Assembly (NCBI GenBank): GCA_011033025.1
Contig: WFMF01000577.1
Location: forward strand, 1-64,000
Source of the DNA: Beroe forskalii
Taxonomy: Eukaryota > Ctenophora > Nuda > Beroida > Beroidae
Length of the DNA: 64,000 nt
Direction: 5' to 3'
The position numbers were made by a program, and so were the translations under genes. Shown here piece after piece: positions 12,002 to 22,696 of the stretch. Every line of letters starts with the position of its first letter. Positions within the stretch are counted from its first letter, which is position 1. The notes beneath the pieces are model-generated. The model was not told where the DNA came from and did not search any database. It saw only the letters and a program-made list of their open reading frames with translations.

Positions 12002-14345
12002 CTAAACAAATTGATCTAAAATTGTACTGTTATCTAAAATTGCATATTTTTGAAAAACTAAGCTATTCTTATTAAGGCAACGTTTAATAATGTCTACAAG
12101 ATTGGAGTTACTATATCCTCTTTCAATCAGTTTTTGGAAAACTTTTTTAAGATTGAAAAGGAAAGTTTCAAATTCAGTACAAATGTTAGCATACCTAAGG
12201 ATTTGACTGTAGAATACATTATGGCCTACTTCTAGAGGGATATTACTCTGTGGAAATGTTAAGGAAACTACAGAGAAATTAAAGTCGTCGGTCTTGTTAT
12301 ATACAGACACGATAACTTTGCCTGGTTGGATAGAAATGTTGAGGTCCAGGTAATTCACGTTCTTGTTGTCATTACCTGACCTCTCCATTTCAAGAGAAGG
12401 ATGATAGATTTGTTTGATGAGAGCTTCAAAGTTGAGATAATTAGTGGTAATAAGATCATCGACGAAGGCCGTGTTTTTAGAAAGAATCTTAGCTAGGGAG
12501 AACTTTTTAGATTTTAAAAGATTAAGATGAAGTTAAACTCTCGTTTAGCGAGAGTGAGATCCAGCGATGGGGGAACTGGAATTTCCACCCATGGGGATTC
12601 CTAAGACTTGGATAAAAACTTTACCTATGAAAAAACTATATATGTGTGATAGATGATAAAGTGTACTGCTTCTTTTGAGCTGATCTCTATCAAAACTATG
12701 GTAGTCGTCATAGATCTTCTTTTATGAAGAAACACTTATTTGTATCGTATTTACAAATATTGATATACTTGTTTCTTTCCGAAAAGATAAGATCTATAAC
12801 TTCTCCAATCATATCATCAACTTCTTTAAGGTCTAAATTAGTATATAAAGTGGTAAAGTCATATATTTGGAGATTAAATGCTTCACTGCCCTGCAGTGAC
12901 TCAAGAAACTGTGCAGAAGAATCTATGCTCCAGAACACATTGACACCACTGTTATTGTATATTGTCTGACAATACTTCTTAAAGTATTCTCGGAGGAGTT
13001 TAAGACTACAATTAACAAGGATGTTTAGCTGTTTAGTAGCACAGCTTCTCGCCCCAGCTATGAAGCGTGCTTTGTATGGGTTCTTGTGGAGTTTAGGATT
13101 CCAGAACAGCCGTGGTAAACACATGTTTTGGTCGCCGATTGTGATAGAGTACTTGTCTCGTAGTGTCGAGGTGATTTGTTCGACATAGAAGTCAGGGTCG
13201 TTTGGGAGAGGAGAGTAGGTTTTGTTACCCGTACATTCTAGTGTATCAGTGTCAAAACCAAGCTCTTTGAGAAGAGTTATTACATAGAACTTCTTGCAGA
13301 TAAAAGCGAAGTTGTTAGATGCTTTATCAATAGTACAAATGATATAAAACTTCTGAAGGCGTTTAAAGGACGAGTAAAGCGAAGAAATTTTGTTCAAATA
13401 TCGTTCTGAAACGTTGTGCACAGAATCTAGGGCAATTCTCTAATCTAATCGTTAAAAAACGAAGATTCTACCACACCCACAAGACGAGATATTCCCTTCC
13501 ATATATTTATCATACATAACATGCACTTGATGTCGAAATCTGGTCCCCTTCCTATCCACGCAACCTTGCATGTTATGTAATTTGTATGTTATTTATCTTG
13601 CGTTTTGGTATAATTATCCATGCCATATTAGTGGTTAAACACCGTTTTGTTTCGTCTATTGGGATTCTCAATTTTCTGAGTCAATAAAAGAAACCAAAAA
13701 ATCTATCTAATTAATAATCTAGGCGCGAAAAAATCAATCAAAACCGTCAATAACAGTGCAATATATACTGTGTTTACATAGTGAACTCAGGATGTAATTT
13801 GATACTGGGGACCATACTGCATCATATTTTGCGCCTAGAATTGCTCTTTGATTTAGCTATAGCGTGCGGTAGGAAGTGAATAGAAAAATCGGACTTTGAC
13901 TAAAGTGCTTCTAGTTATGATACCTATCATAATATGAATTTTCTTATATGCCTTAAATTTCGCTTTACTCGTCCTTTAAGTTCTTCCTTGACACACTCTC
14001 TCTCAAGGACATTGTCTTCGGTTTGTTCAAAGACATGTGGATGGTTGTCTTCATAAAATCTTAGTCTATTATTAACGATATCCGACACTCTGCTATACCA
14101 AGAATCAAAAGCAGCGTTCTTCACGTGGTACTTCTTGCTTTTGCTCTTGATAAAGCTTGTCAAATCATCGTCAATACTAGCTTTAATGTCTGATACAGAC
14201 TGATGACAAGGAATTCTAAATTTACTACCGAAAGATAAAATATTTCTTAAATCTGGATCATTGGCAATACTCAAGTCACCAGTAACAATATGCCCTAGTG
14301 GCTCATAATTATAAGATGATAAATTACAGTTACATTGAGAATTTA
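12002..14345 (-). pseudogene. Reverse transcriptase of the Penelope-like element (broken)
   Basis: The minus-strand frames hold the family's landmarks in order. These are GHIVTGDLSI followed by DPDLRNIL and FGSKFR (about 14,310-14,200), then DKASNNFAFICKKFY (about 13,330-13,280), LFWNPKLHKNPYKARFIAG (about 13,110-13,050), the first catalytic Asp in YDFTTLYTNL (about 12,870-12,835), GIPMGGNSSSP (about 12,605-12,570) and the catalytic VDD (12,455-12,463), then the thumb region to 12,002. The frame breaks after GIPMGGNSSSP and again before VDD, and a 609-bp MITE interrupts it at 13,367-13,975. The enzyme would copy element RNA onto cut chromosomal DNA. This copy cannot make it. Confidence 0.85.
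13367..13975. mobile_element. TTAA-flanked MITE inserted in the reverse transcriptase
   Basis: Terminal inverted repeats AGGACGAGTAAAGCGAA lie at 13,367 and, complemented, end at 13,975. They are flanked by TTAA at 13,363-13,366 and 13,976-13,979. Removing the element and one TTAA makes the RT frame continuous across the site (EELK then RLQKFY), so the flanks are one original coding sequence. A TTAA target is typical of piggyBac. There is no transposase, so it is non-autonomous. Confidence 0.85.
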
Positions 14346-14867
14346 GAATTGCTCGAACATCAGGAATGGTAAGATTTTAAGAAATTTGCTGTAATTACAA
14401 ACGGATAAACTGAGAGGTTTACTATATCGATAGTAAACGTGAGAGAGGAGACTTCTCTTGTAGAGAAGGAGGAAGGAGCTGGATGACAGATTTATCTGAG
14501 AAAAATGGATTGAAATTTTAAATTATCCATAAATTTACTATTGAATGAGATAACTAGATGTTCACGTTCCTTTATCTTCTCAGCCTCATTCACTTTGAAT
14601 TTCGGTGAGAATGTCCTACAAAATGAATTACAAATATTGTACAAAATTCCAGAATTAATACTAGCCAAATTAAATAAGGTGTCTAAATCTGTTAAGGAAT
14701 ATGATCTCAGAGTTTTAAATAAGGAATGATCAAAATTAGTAATAGACTCTTTGAAAAGAACGAGATTATCTGCAACCTCTTCTTTACTCCTACTCTTACA
14801 AGAGGCTCTCTTACTGCCTCTGCCACGTTTATAACGCTTTATGAAACCATTAAAATAGTTGACAGTA

Positions 14868-15392
14868 ATACCTTGCGATATACTGCCATATCCCTTCTTT
14901 TATCATTAAGGCCTAAGGGATATGCTGTACCCAACTTGTCAATCCAGTAGTCCTCCAAACTACACAGGTCATTCTTCACGTCGGTTGAAAGGTCCTTATC
15001 GACGTAATCAATGATCTGGATAGTTGCTTCACAGAAGCAATGACCGGGAAGGTTAAATGCTCATAGATAAATGTGGAGGCATTATTCTTCACACCTGATC
15101 TGTGACCATTCATACGCTTGTGAAGTGGCTGACTGGTCTCACCAACGTACTGTTTTTGACAAGTGGAACAGGTAATAAGATAGATAACATTGCTATTTTT
15201 GCAGGAAATATTAAGACTATCATGACAAAATATAAACTTATTATTAAACGTACTACTATGAAAGGTTTTACTAGTGGCAAAGGACTTGCAGGTTAGACAT
15301 CCCTTACTATTACAAGCTAAGAAATGGGAAGAAGTTACGTTATTGATGCCTAACCACTTCGCAAGATTTTTATGATAATACTTGTTGCTACG
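14868..15392 (-). pseudogene. GIY-YIG endonuclease domain of the Penelope-like element
   Basis: The minus-strand frame reads a cysteine motif (CNSKGCLTCK), then VIYLITC and YVGET (the GIY and YIG equivalents; YVG at 15,141-15,149), LHKRMNGHR (conserved Arg), and SLEDYWIDKLGT followed by PLGLNDK near its end. This domain nicks target DNA to prime reverse transcription. It ends in a frameshift at about 14,865, where the next frame gives a basic RGRGSKR stretch. A stop lies just 5' of the cysteine motif, so the true N-terminus is missing or shifted. Confidence 0.85.
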
Positions 15393-15850
15393 TTTAAGTC
15401 ATGTTATTACAACTCCCCTTGTCAGAAGTGGCCCTCCTATACACACCGACTCAAGGTATGTAAAGGGAGAGGGACCGGACATCACCCTACTGGTGTGGGG
15501 CTGCCACACTTAAGGCGGGCGGTAGATGACATGAATCTGAACAGATTCTCCCACCATCACACTACAGCCTGGCGGGGGGCCATACGGCCATAAGCCCACC
15601 TTATCACCGGATCACATAGTGCTGCTGCTTCTCGCGCCAGAGCATGGCGGGCAGCTCACGCCAAGAGAACGTATTTACATGACAAACGGATAAAGTGAAT
15701 ACATCTAGAATAATCAATGAACAACAAAATCGAAGGGAATAGAGGCCACGATATAGTAATTATAGGGTATAAATTCATATTCAAGCTATCAATTCTGTGC
15801 CCAACGGGGCGGAGGAACCGGCCACCAGGAGAAACACCATGATATGGATC

Positions 15851-16053
15851 TAATCCAATGTCTTATCTATAGAGGTGTATGGGTAAACTACAAACATAAC
15901 AAAATACTGCATATCGATTTTCTGATTCAAGGATTGACATGAGAGGCGGAAGAGACTAAACTGTGAATCATCAGCGGTTACCCTACAGTTGTAAGGTCTC
16001 CCTGCCATCTGCGATGTAGGTGTACCATCAGCAGGTGACAAAGGGAAACGGAG
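15851..16053. repeat. Flanking direct repeat of the Penelope-like element (copy 2)
   Basis: Same sequence and orientation as 11,464-11,663, with a few indels. It lies upstream of the endonuclease on the minus strand. See copy 1. Confidence 0.75.
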
Positions 16054-17280
16054 AAAAATGGGCGAAATCCTGATTGAATGAAATTGGACAATCAACTCCA
16101 TTTGAACGACTGATGTGTTTTACTGGTTTCAATAACTTTAATCAAGGCTGAATAAGCAATGTTATTGTTGTTTCCCTACTAGCTCAAAGATTTTCTGTAG
16201 AAAACACCTCAGTTGATCAAATGAAGTTGATCAATTGACCAATTTCATTCAATTGACCGATGTACTATGCATGTGCCTCACAAATAACCCAGATCCCTCC
16301 ACTGGTCCTCTACTTCTCTTCACTAATAAGTGTGTTGCTTAATTTCTTGATGCTTGGAACACATACAAAGACCAAAGAGCAAGTTTCAGTTTCATTCAGG
16401 CAGGTGGTCACTGCACTCGATGGTGCTATACACTGGTACCAGAAAAGGACTGCTGGAGGACTACCTCATAAAAAGCTCTCGCAATTTAAACACCCTGAAA
16501 GCTGAGGTAGGTATTGGACTGAAGATGCCTGCACACCACTCATCTTGGTGACTCACTTAGATACTACTGCTCTCCACATTGCATTACCTAAATAGATGAA
16601 TGTTGGTGTTCAAGTACAGAGTTGGAGAAAAGTCTTGCAGATTGTAGAATTGTAGAAAATTTTTGACATATCATCATGATGTCTTAAAGAAAGATTTATT
16701 TTTAATTCAAACAGATGTCAGATACTAGTCATTGCATGGCAAAAATTGTCAAAAACATGAAATCATATACTTAGAATAAAAGATAAAGTGACCACAATGA
16801 CAACATATTTCCTCAATCAGCAATCAGCAAGAGAAATATTCTTAATAATTAAACCTGAGATATCTTGGTAGCATTGATAACGGCATAGAACTTTGAAGAC
16901 GAATCGCAAACACGCAATGTTGTCAAACATTGTTTGACCCTTCTAAAATTTGAATCGAGTTGAATACTTAAATTTGATCAAAATGATGGTGCGCGGCGAA
17001 TTGCTGGGAAGGGCCTTCTATTGATACCTTGTTAGACGTTGTCTGACCCTTGTAGGATGTTACCCTACCCTCCGCCGCGCACACAACGTTTTCCGCGGGG
17101 AGTATGCACTATGCAACACGACCCTCCAAACCTCCGAGTGTTGCGCGCAGGGATGGGAGAAATCCATCAAGTCTGACCCCTTTTCCTTCAACGGGGGTAT
17201 GTGTCCTATATAAATCATAACTCTGGCTGAGTGACGTCACAGACCCAAAGTCCATAATCTTTTTGTATCCTTAACCTTCC
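16054..17280. other. Intergenic, no gene seen
   Basis: AT-rich with no conserved ORF. About 55 bases at 16,573-16,630 ('acattgcattacct...gttggtgttcaag') resemble 11,208-11,262 on the other side of the Penelope-like element, indicating another dispersed or duplicated flank. Several 'ttgatcaa/tcaattga' motifs cluster at 16,200-16,260. Confidence 0.5.
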
Positions 17281-17715
17281 TAAGCCCACATAGGTGTGTT
17301 TGCTAAACACGTATATCCCTGTCTGCATTGCGCGGCGCGCTTCCCCAGGCTTAGGAATAGGTGTGTGACGTGTGTACGGCGTGTCGGCGTACGCGCGCGG
17401 CGCGCAACGCAAACAGGGATTATATACGTGTTTAGCAATCCTAAACCTATTTATTCCTGAGCCCGCATAAGTGTTTGTACGCGCCTTGCCCTTACCACTT
17501 TACCAGGACCCTGGTTACGCGCACGGAGTGCACGGGCGCGACACCCCTGGTTAGGGGAAGTACGCGCCGCGCAACGCAAACAGCGTTGCTCCAACCAGAT
17601 TCCTAGTTTTACGCGCGCGCCGGCACGCCGCGCCTTGCTCCAAACCAGCGACTGCAACACCTCTGGTTAGGGGAATAAACAGGGATATATACGTGTTTGG
17701 CAAACGCGCCGCTAG
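17280..17715. repeat. GC-rich inverted-repeat cluster
   Basis: A block with 'tttgctaaacacgtatat' (about 17,299) recurs complemented at about 17,418-17,440 ('atatacgtgtttagcaa') and again at about 17,687-17,705. Between them lie CpG-rich runs such as 'gcgcggcgcgc' and 'gcgcaacgcaaacag' (two copies). It looks like nested short TIR elements. No TSD could be fixed. Confidence 0.5.
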
Positions 17716-17881
17716 AGATGGCTGAACTCCATTATTTGTACAAACCACCGATTAGGTGCCGATAACAGATATAATATAATAAGCACCGATTAAGCCCGAA
17801 TCGGCACATTCTATAGGCGCCGATTTTCGTCACCGCTTATAATTATAAGTTATAGGCACCGGAAATGGATATTTGTCAATT

Positions 17882-18272
17882 TATTGGCGATAAGGGGCCA
17901 TCGCAAAATGAGCTCATCAAAAATCGGCCTTTTTTAATTTTAACATACATACATACTTCCTCATCACTACCTCATCTTATGGGAAAGATACATACATACC
18001 CAAACCTCATTTCATCATTTCAAGCTTTATGTTACGTCACTCATTCCGCATGAAAGGCTGAAGTGACGTCTCTACTGTAATTTAAGTTAGATCATCTTAA
18101 TTTTAATTGTAATTTAGGTCCAACATTGGTCCAATTTTCCAACGAGTGGTTGTTGTCAAAATTTCGCCTCTAAGTGATGAGCTCATCATTTTGCAAACCT
18201 ACATACTACCTCATCATTTCCAAAACATACATAGGTGATGAGCTCATTTTTGGATGGCCCCTTATCGCAGCC
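17882..18272. mobile_element. Short TIR element with ATGAGCTCAT ends
   Basis: The left end 'gcgataaggggccatc' followed by 'aaaatgagctcatca' is mirrored at the right end (18,238-18,272) as 'tgatgagctcattttt' then 'ggatggccccttatcgc'. The interior repeats 'cctcatca' and 'catacatac' and has no ORF. It looks like a MITE. The target duplication is not clear. Confidence 0.65.
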
Positions 18273-19111
18273 GTTTTTAAGCCCGCATAGGTGTGTGTAC
18301 GGCGATTTGCATAAAGTGGGATTTTGCCCCATGATATTATGATAATGAATAATATTGCGAATGGCAAGATTAGATAATTCATTGAATTAAAACAATACCG
18401 TTTATTTAACGAAAATCGAAAAACTCTGATCTTCAACTGCAATCCCAAACTTGTTTACAATTCAACTTTAACCACGTGATGTCTCGAACTTTTGAGACGC
18501 GTTGCAGCGGTGTATTTTTCTTCTAAAATAGTATTACGCCGAGCGGCGCTCGGGTACTTTTTCGAGTTAAACCTAATAGTCAATACGCTGCGCCGCAAAA
18601 GGTCGAGACACCTGGGTCACCCGGTAACGCTAACAGTTAATGTTATTGATTGTATTCGTAAAATTAAATTGAATGAATTTAATCTCATGGTTCAGATAAA
18701 ACTTAAACAGATTAAATCATTAATAATATCAAAGTTGAAAATAGTAATAAACTACAACTTATTTTTTATCAATTTATCATTCCATCTAATTCTAAATAAT
18801 CTCGACAGTGCAAATGCATTATAAAAGGTAAATGACCAGTCACCAGACGTTGTCTGGCGTTGCCATGACAGACGACCCCTGCGCGCCCCATCAAAATAAT
18901 GGGTCTGACAACGTTAGACAACCCTAAATGCACCCCATATGACTTAAGAATATGAGAAGTGCCCATTCATTAGTGGGCATTTGAAAATTGCATATAAGGT
19001 GCAAATAGGGTGCATGAGATTGAGTGCATTTAGGGTGCAAAAAGGGCGTTAAAAGGTTAAATTAATAAAGATTGATTTAATAATAAGAGTCACCCTTGAA
19101 ATCAGTGTGCA

Positions 19112-19852
19112 CCCTTATGTAGTATTAGTAATGTTGCACACTGATTTGAAGGATGAACTTAGGGGGCACACCCGGGTAATTTGGGGTGTGTTTAGGGTCC
19201 ATCGGCCGGCGGGTCATGGACCATATAGTTATAAAATATAGAGCCAATGTTCATGAATAAAACAACATGACTGTGCGTCTTTCGTTTGCGCGGCTTAAGT
19301 TTGAAGTTTGTGCGACAAATAAATAACGTGTCCAATTCCGCGCACACAAAAGACGCACAATGACAAACTGATAAACTGCAGTCACCGTAAGCACATCTTG
19401 ATGATGTTCTGATCTGTTGCTCATGCTGCTGCATGGCGAGAGATGCCATCTTGCACGATCATTAAACTTACTTTCAAATCTTAAGATGAAGATGTGTTCT
19501 CTTGCCAGACGTTGTCTGCCCCATATTTTTGGTATGTGTCCCATATAACTCCGGCTGAGTGACGTCACAGATCTAAACGTCAATTTTTCTGTATCCTAAA
19601 CCTAACCATGACCCTAACCAAAACCCTAACCTTAATCCTTACCCTAACCCTAACAAATCCTAACCCTAATCCTGACCCTAACTCTAATCCTTAAAGCGCT
19701 AGGTGCGCTTAAACGTAATTTTCTGAGTGACGTCATTATCATAGATAATGAAGAGCTCAGAGTTATTATGGGACACTAGCCATATTTTTCCGCGCGAGCG
19801 CGCGAAGGGGGCCAGGCAACGCCTGGCAAGTGTTCTCCACAGTCACCTCTAT
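19112..19852. mobile_element. Insertion present only in the right arm, includes telomere-like repeats
   Basis: The left arm runs directly from 'gtatgaatat' to 'gcacactgatttca' (about 5,075-5,095). Here about 740 bp intervene, including the degenerate CCCTAA tract at 19,590-19,695. No transposase or clear target duplication is visible, so an allelic deletion in the other arm is possible. Confidence 0.5.
19590..19695. repeat. Degenerate interstitial telomere-like repeat (CCCTAA)
   Basis: About a dozen imperfect 'ccctaa' hexamers with variants (ccataa, ccttaa, cctgac). This matches the metazoan telomere motif TTAGGG on the minus strand. The tract is too degenerate and short to be a chromosome end. 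Confidence 0.7.
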
Positions 19853-19961
19853 ATTCATACGTCAAGAGCGAGGTTAAGAGGTGCCTCAGTATCAAACATT
19901 TAATTACAATAATTCCTATCAAATGAGAACTATAAAAAGTATGTCAACAAAGCATGCAAGT

Positions 19962-21172
19962 AAGCAACAAAATAGTAAATTCTAGTTAGGAGCCATTTTT
20001 ACAATGAAAATAACATGATTGGACGAGCTTGGTCAGAGGAGTTTTTAACCTTCAGGATTAACAGTGGAAATAAGCCAGTATTACCTTATTTGCCTTTATT
20101 TAGCCGGCCATTAAGGACAAAAGCGACTTTGAAATTTTTGTACATGGGGCATGTTCAAAAATAAAAGTGCCGGTTAAATTGAATGCCAGTCAATTTAAAA
20201 TTTTTATAACTTGGCGTATACCGTGTTTAATCTCTTAAACGTCACCACAATTTGAAAAACAATTCCATGACATAATGGCCTAAATTATCATATCAGACCG
20301 GGATTTGAGTCTTTGGATTCTTTTTATCTAATGTTTGTCCGTAGGGCCGGTTAATAAAACTAAAAGGCCGATTGATAAAAAGGCCGGCTTAATAAGGGCC
20401 AATAAGATTTCAAAACGAATATCATCAACAAAATATATCTACGAATCTTGTCATATTGTACACTTACTGTGCACAACATGAATCAGTTTCGGACCGAAAG
20501 TGCTGCGTGAAAATTTTGACCATTTCACTCATAAAACCATTTGTGAATGTCCTATCGATACCAAAATTTTCATGGACACAGTTTATGGCATAAGACATCT
20601 TCTGTGAAAATTTGAAGCATTTTCATCCAAAAATGACCAAGCTGTAACAGAATTTTATATTCAGTTTCGGACCGAAACTGCCAGTTTCGGTCCGAAACTG
20701 ACTTTATTTTGATTTTGCAATATCTTCTTCATTTTCGGATGAAAATGCTTCAAATTTTTCACAGACGCCGTCTAATGTCACAAACTGTATCCATGCAAAT
20801 TTTGGTATCGATTGGACATTCACAAATGGTTTTATGAGTGAAATGGTCAAAATTTGCGCGCAGCACTTTCGGTCCGAAACTGGTTCATGTTGTGCACAGT
20901 TATACTGATTGGGCATGTATTTGTACTGGGAAACGTTGGAAAGCAGGCAGCATTTTGCCTTCCTGGTTAGTCCTACTAAGACCCACGTCACACGATAAAC
21001 ATTAACAATACAATTTAAATACAGAACCGATTATATGAGGCAAACATAGTAAGACAGTAGGTCAAAAAACGCATTTTTTGCCACATGCTATGGAACATAT
21101 TTTTGCGCGCGCAGCTGCACTCTGCAGTGCACGGGCTGCAGCGTATGTTCCATTACCATAGCAATAGCATAC
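19962..21172. mobile_element. Insertion present only in the right arm
   Basis: The left arm reads 'cagcgtatgacatgctttg' continuously (about 4,968-4,986), whereas here about 1.2 kb separates the two halves. The insertion contains a GGCCGG-rich segment (20,090-20,415) related to the fold-back at 60.4-63.8 kb and a 437-bp palindrome (20,463-20,899). No ORF of coding quality. Confidence 0.5.
20463..20899. repeat. 437-bp imperfect palindrome with cagtttcgg/ccgaaactg core
   Basis: Outer ends 'tgtgcacaacatgaa' and 'ttcatgttgtgcaca' fold back around a centre near 20,680. 'cagtttcggaccgaaactg' and its complement recur at both ends and in the middle. Internal blocks ('atttgtgaatgtcc', 'gaagcattttcatcc') are also mirrored. 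Confidence 0.8.
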
Positions 21173-22487
21173 GCTGTTTAACAGGAAATCAGCAATGCTA
21201 GAGATTTCCTTCTGTTTTAGAGCTCCATTATTTCGAGCGTGTCCGGTGTTTAGAATTACATAATTTGCTTTTCTAATCCGGTCTGATAGGTATATTGACG
21301 GATTGTCATTCAGTTCTTTTTTTTTTCTCAAGGGTGTAAGCATTGTAAGCAACAAAAATCTAATGTTCTCTATTTTCCAGGCAGGATCCACTAAGCTCAG
21401 GCAAGAAGTGTCCCTCCCAGGGAATTTGTCCAAATAACAGTCGAGTGCTTCCTGTAACTCCCAATCCAACAGATTTCCTGGAAGATCATGAGGAGCTACA
21501 AACACAGAAATGAACTCTGTCAAGAGCAGAACCAAGTCTATCCAATTAGTATCCGTAGAGACAGTTATCTCACAGGGTTGGGTAAAGGAGGTACTTCCGA
21601 AGAAGTGTTTGAAATGAGGAGGATAAGAGAAGTTCATGTCACAACGTGTTTCCAGGAGTTGCGTACGATAAAGATATAGATTGAAGTGTCGATAAAGGTC
21701 AAAGATCTTGCTCCGATCATGAATCAATGACATTAGCTCTGGGGAGGGGCGCAATGGATCTAAGATATCTGAGTCTTGGGGAAGTTCCCCGTTTTCACCC
21801 TTACTAACAATAAGTGCAGTTAGCACTTTATGAAGACCCCACACATCGGACACATGATCAGCTATATGCTCTACAAGTTTAGTGTCTGATTCGTCCAATT
21901 CTCTGTGCTGAGTTTGAGGGTAAAACTCTGCAAAACCATGAACATCTTGACTCGTATACACGGTCCTCAGCCTCATGACATCCAACACCGCGGCAGACAG
22001 ACAGACAGACAGACAGACGCTGTCTACTGCGCTGTCTGCGTGGGCAGGCTCAGGACAGGAGAAGTAGACAGCAAGGCGCTGTAAAGCAGCAGGCTCCAAG
22101 ACACGGTGAGGAGACAGACAGTGCGCTTCCGGCGTGGACTCAGGCAGGACCTGGTTCTGGAGTTGGGAGAGGTATCTGATCATGTTAAGTGTAGTGGATC
22201 CAGTGTCAGGGGATAGGGTGGTGGGGATCACATCACCCAACACAACATCACTCAGCGGTATCACCTCCCGGGCCGGGTAGATGAGATCTGATCGCTTCCA
22301 GATCACATCCACCTCACACCAGACCTCGTACCACCGGGAGATGTCCAGGTTGAGGTGTGAGGGTGGCTGGGTGAGGGTGGAGGTGGTGAGGGTGTAGTTA
22401 TACTTCGTCTTCAGGTGCCGGGTCAAGTCAAGGAGATAAGGGAGGTGAGACAGCAGACTGATCTTCTCTTGGCTATCTCTCATCTTC
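21062..22487 (-). CDS. Probable C-terminal exon of RNF213-like gene (haplotype A)
   Basis: Minus-strand open frame of 473 codons from the ATG at 22,483, preceded by an acceptor (aatttcag/GAAG) at 22,488. Over its first ~390 residues it is a close allele of 3,620-4,799. Two differences matter. A CAGA-type microsatellite near 22,010 replaces a segment read as ALRKLPSERA in the other copy. The ancestral stop is also lost at an A-run, so the frame reads on into sequence that is 3' flank elsewhere, and AATAAA is degraded. The extra ~80 residues are probably not native. The family is unrecognised beyond its location; see the 3,620 entry for the phase problem. Confidence 0.5.
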
Positions 22488-22654
22488 CTGAAATTATTAG
22501 GAAATTATAGTTCAAGTGATTATAAAGAATCATATAACTATTGTACCAATCCTGTGCATATTTAAGGTACCGTGCAATAAGAAGTCGAATAAAACCAGTC
22601 GTGGCACGATGCGCTTAGTATAAATACATATCCCCGCAGCCTCTATAGGGCTGA

Positions 22655-22696
22655 ATTTCATATCGCACGCGCATGCGCGTGCGATATGAAATTGTA
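22655..22696. repeat. Short near-perfect palindrome, GCATGC centre
   Basis: 'atttcatatcgcacgcg' is followed directly by its complement around GCATGC. The other arm has only half of it near 3,430-3,450. It could form a cruciform. Confidence 0.7.

Larger units (their letters stand above)
11464..16053 (-). mobile_element. Penelope-like retroelement, permuted (Naiad-type) domain order, decayed
   Basis: Reading on the minus strand, a GIY-YIG endonuclease region (about 15,392-14,868) precedes the N-terminal linker and reverse transcriptase (about 14,345-12,002). A direct repeat of about 200 bp flanks the element (11,464-11,663 and 15,851-16,053), like the pseudo-LTRs of Penelope-like elements. Canonical Penelope elements carry GIY-YIG after the RT. 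Endonuclease-first order is the hallmark of the Naiad clade. Frameshifts and a nested MITE make this copy non-functional. Terminal boundaries are approximate. Confidence 0.8.

Noticed and set aside
13927..13975. RT-linked ORF C-terminus reading GRVKRNLRHIRKFIL
   Set aside because: This tail is translated from the TTAA MITE, not from the retroelement.
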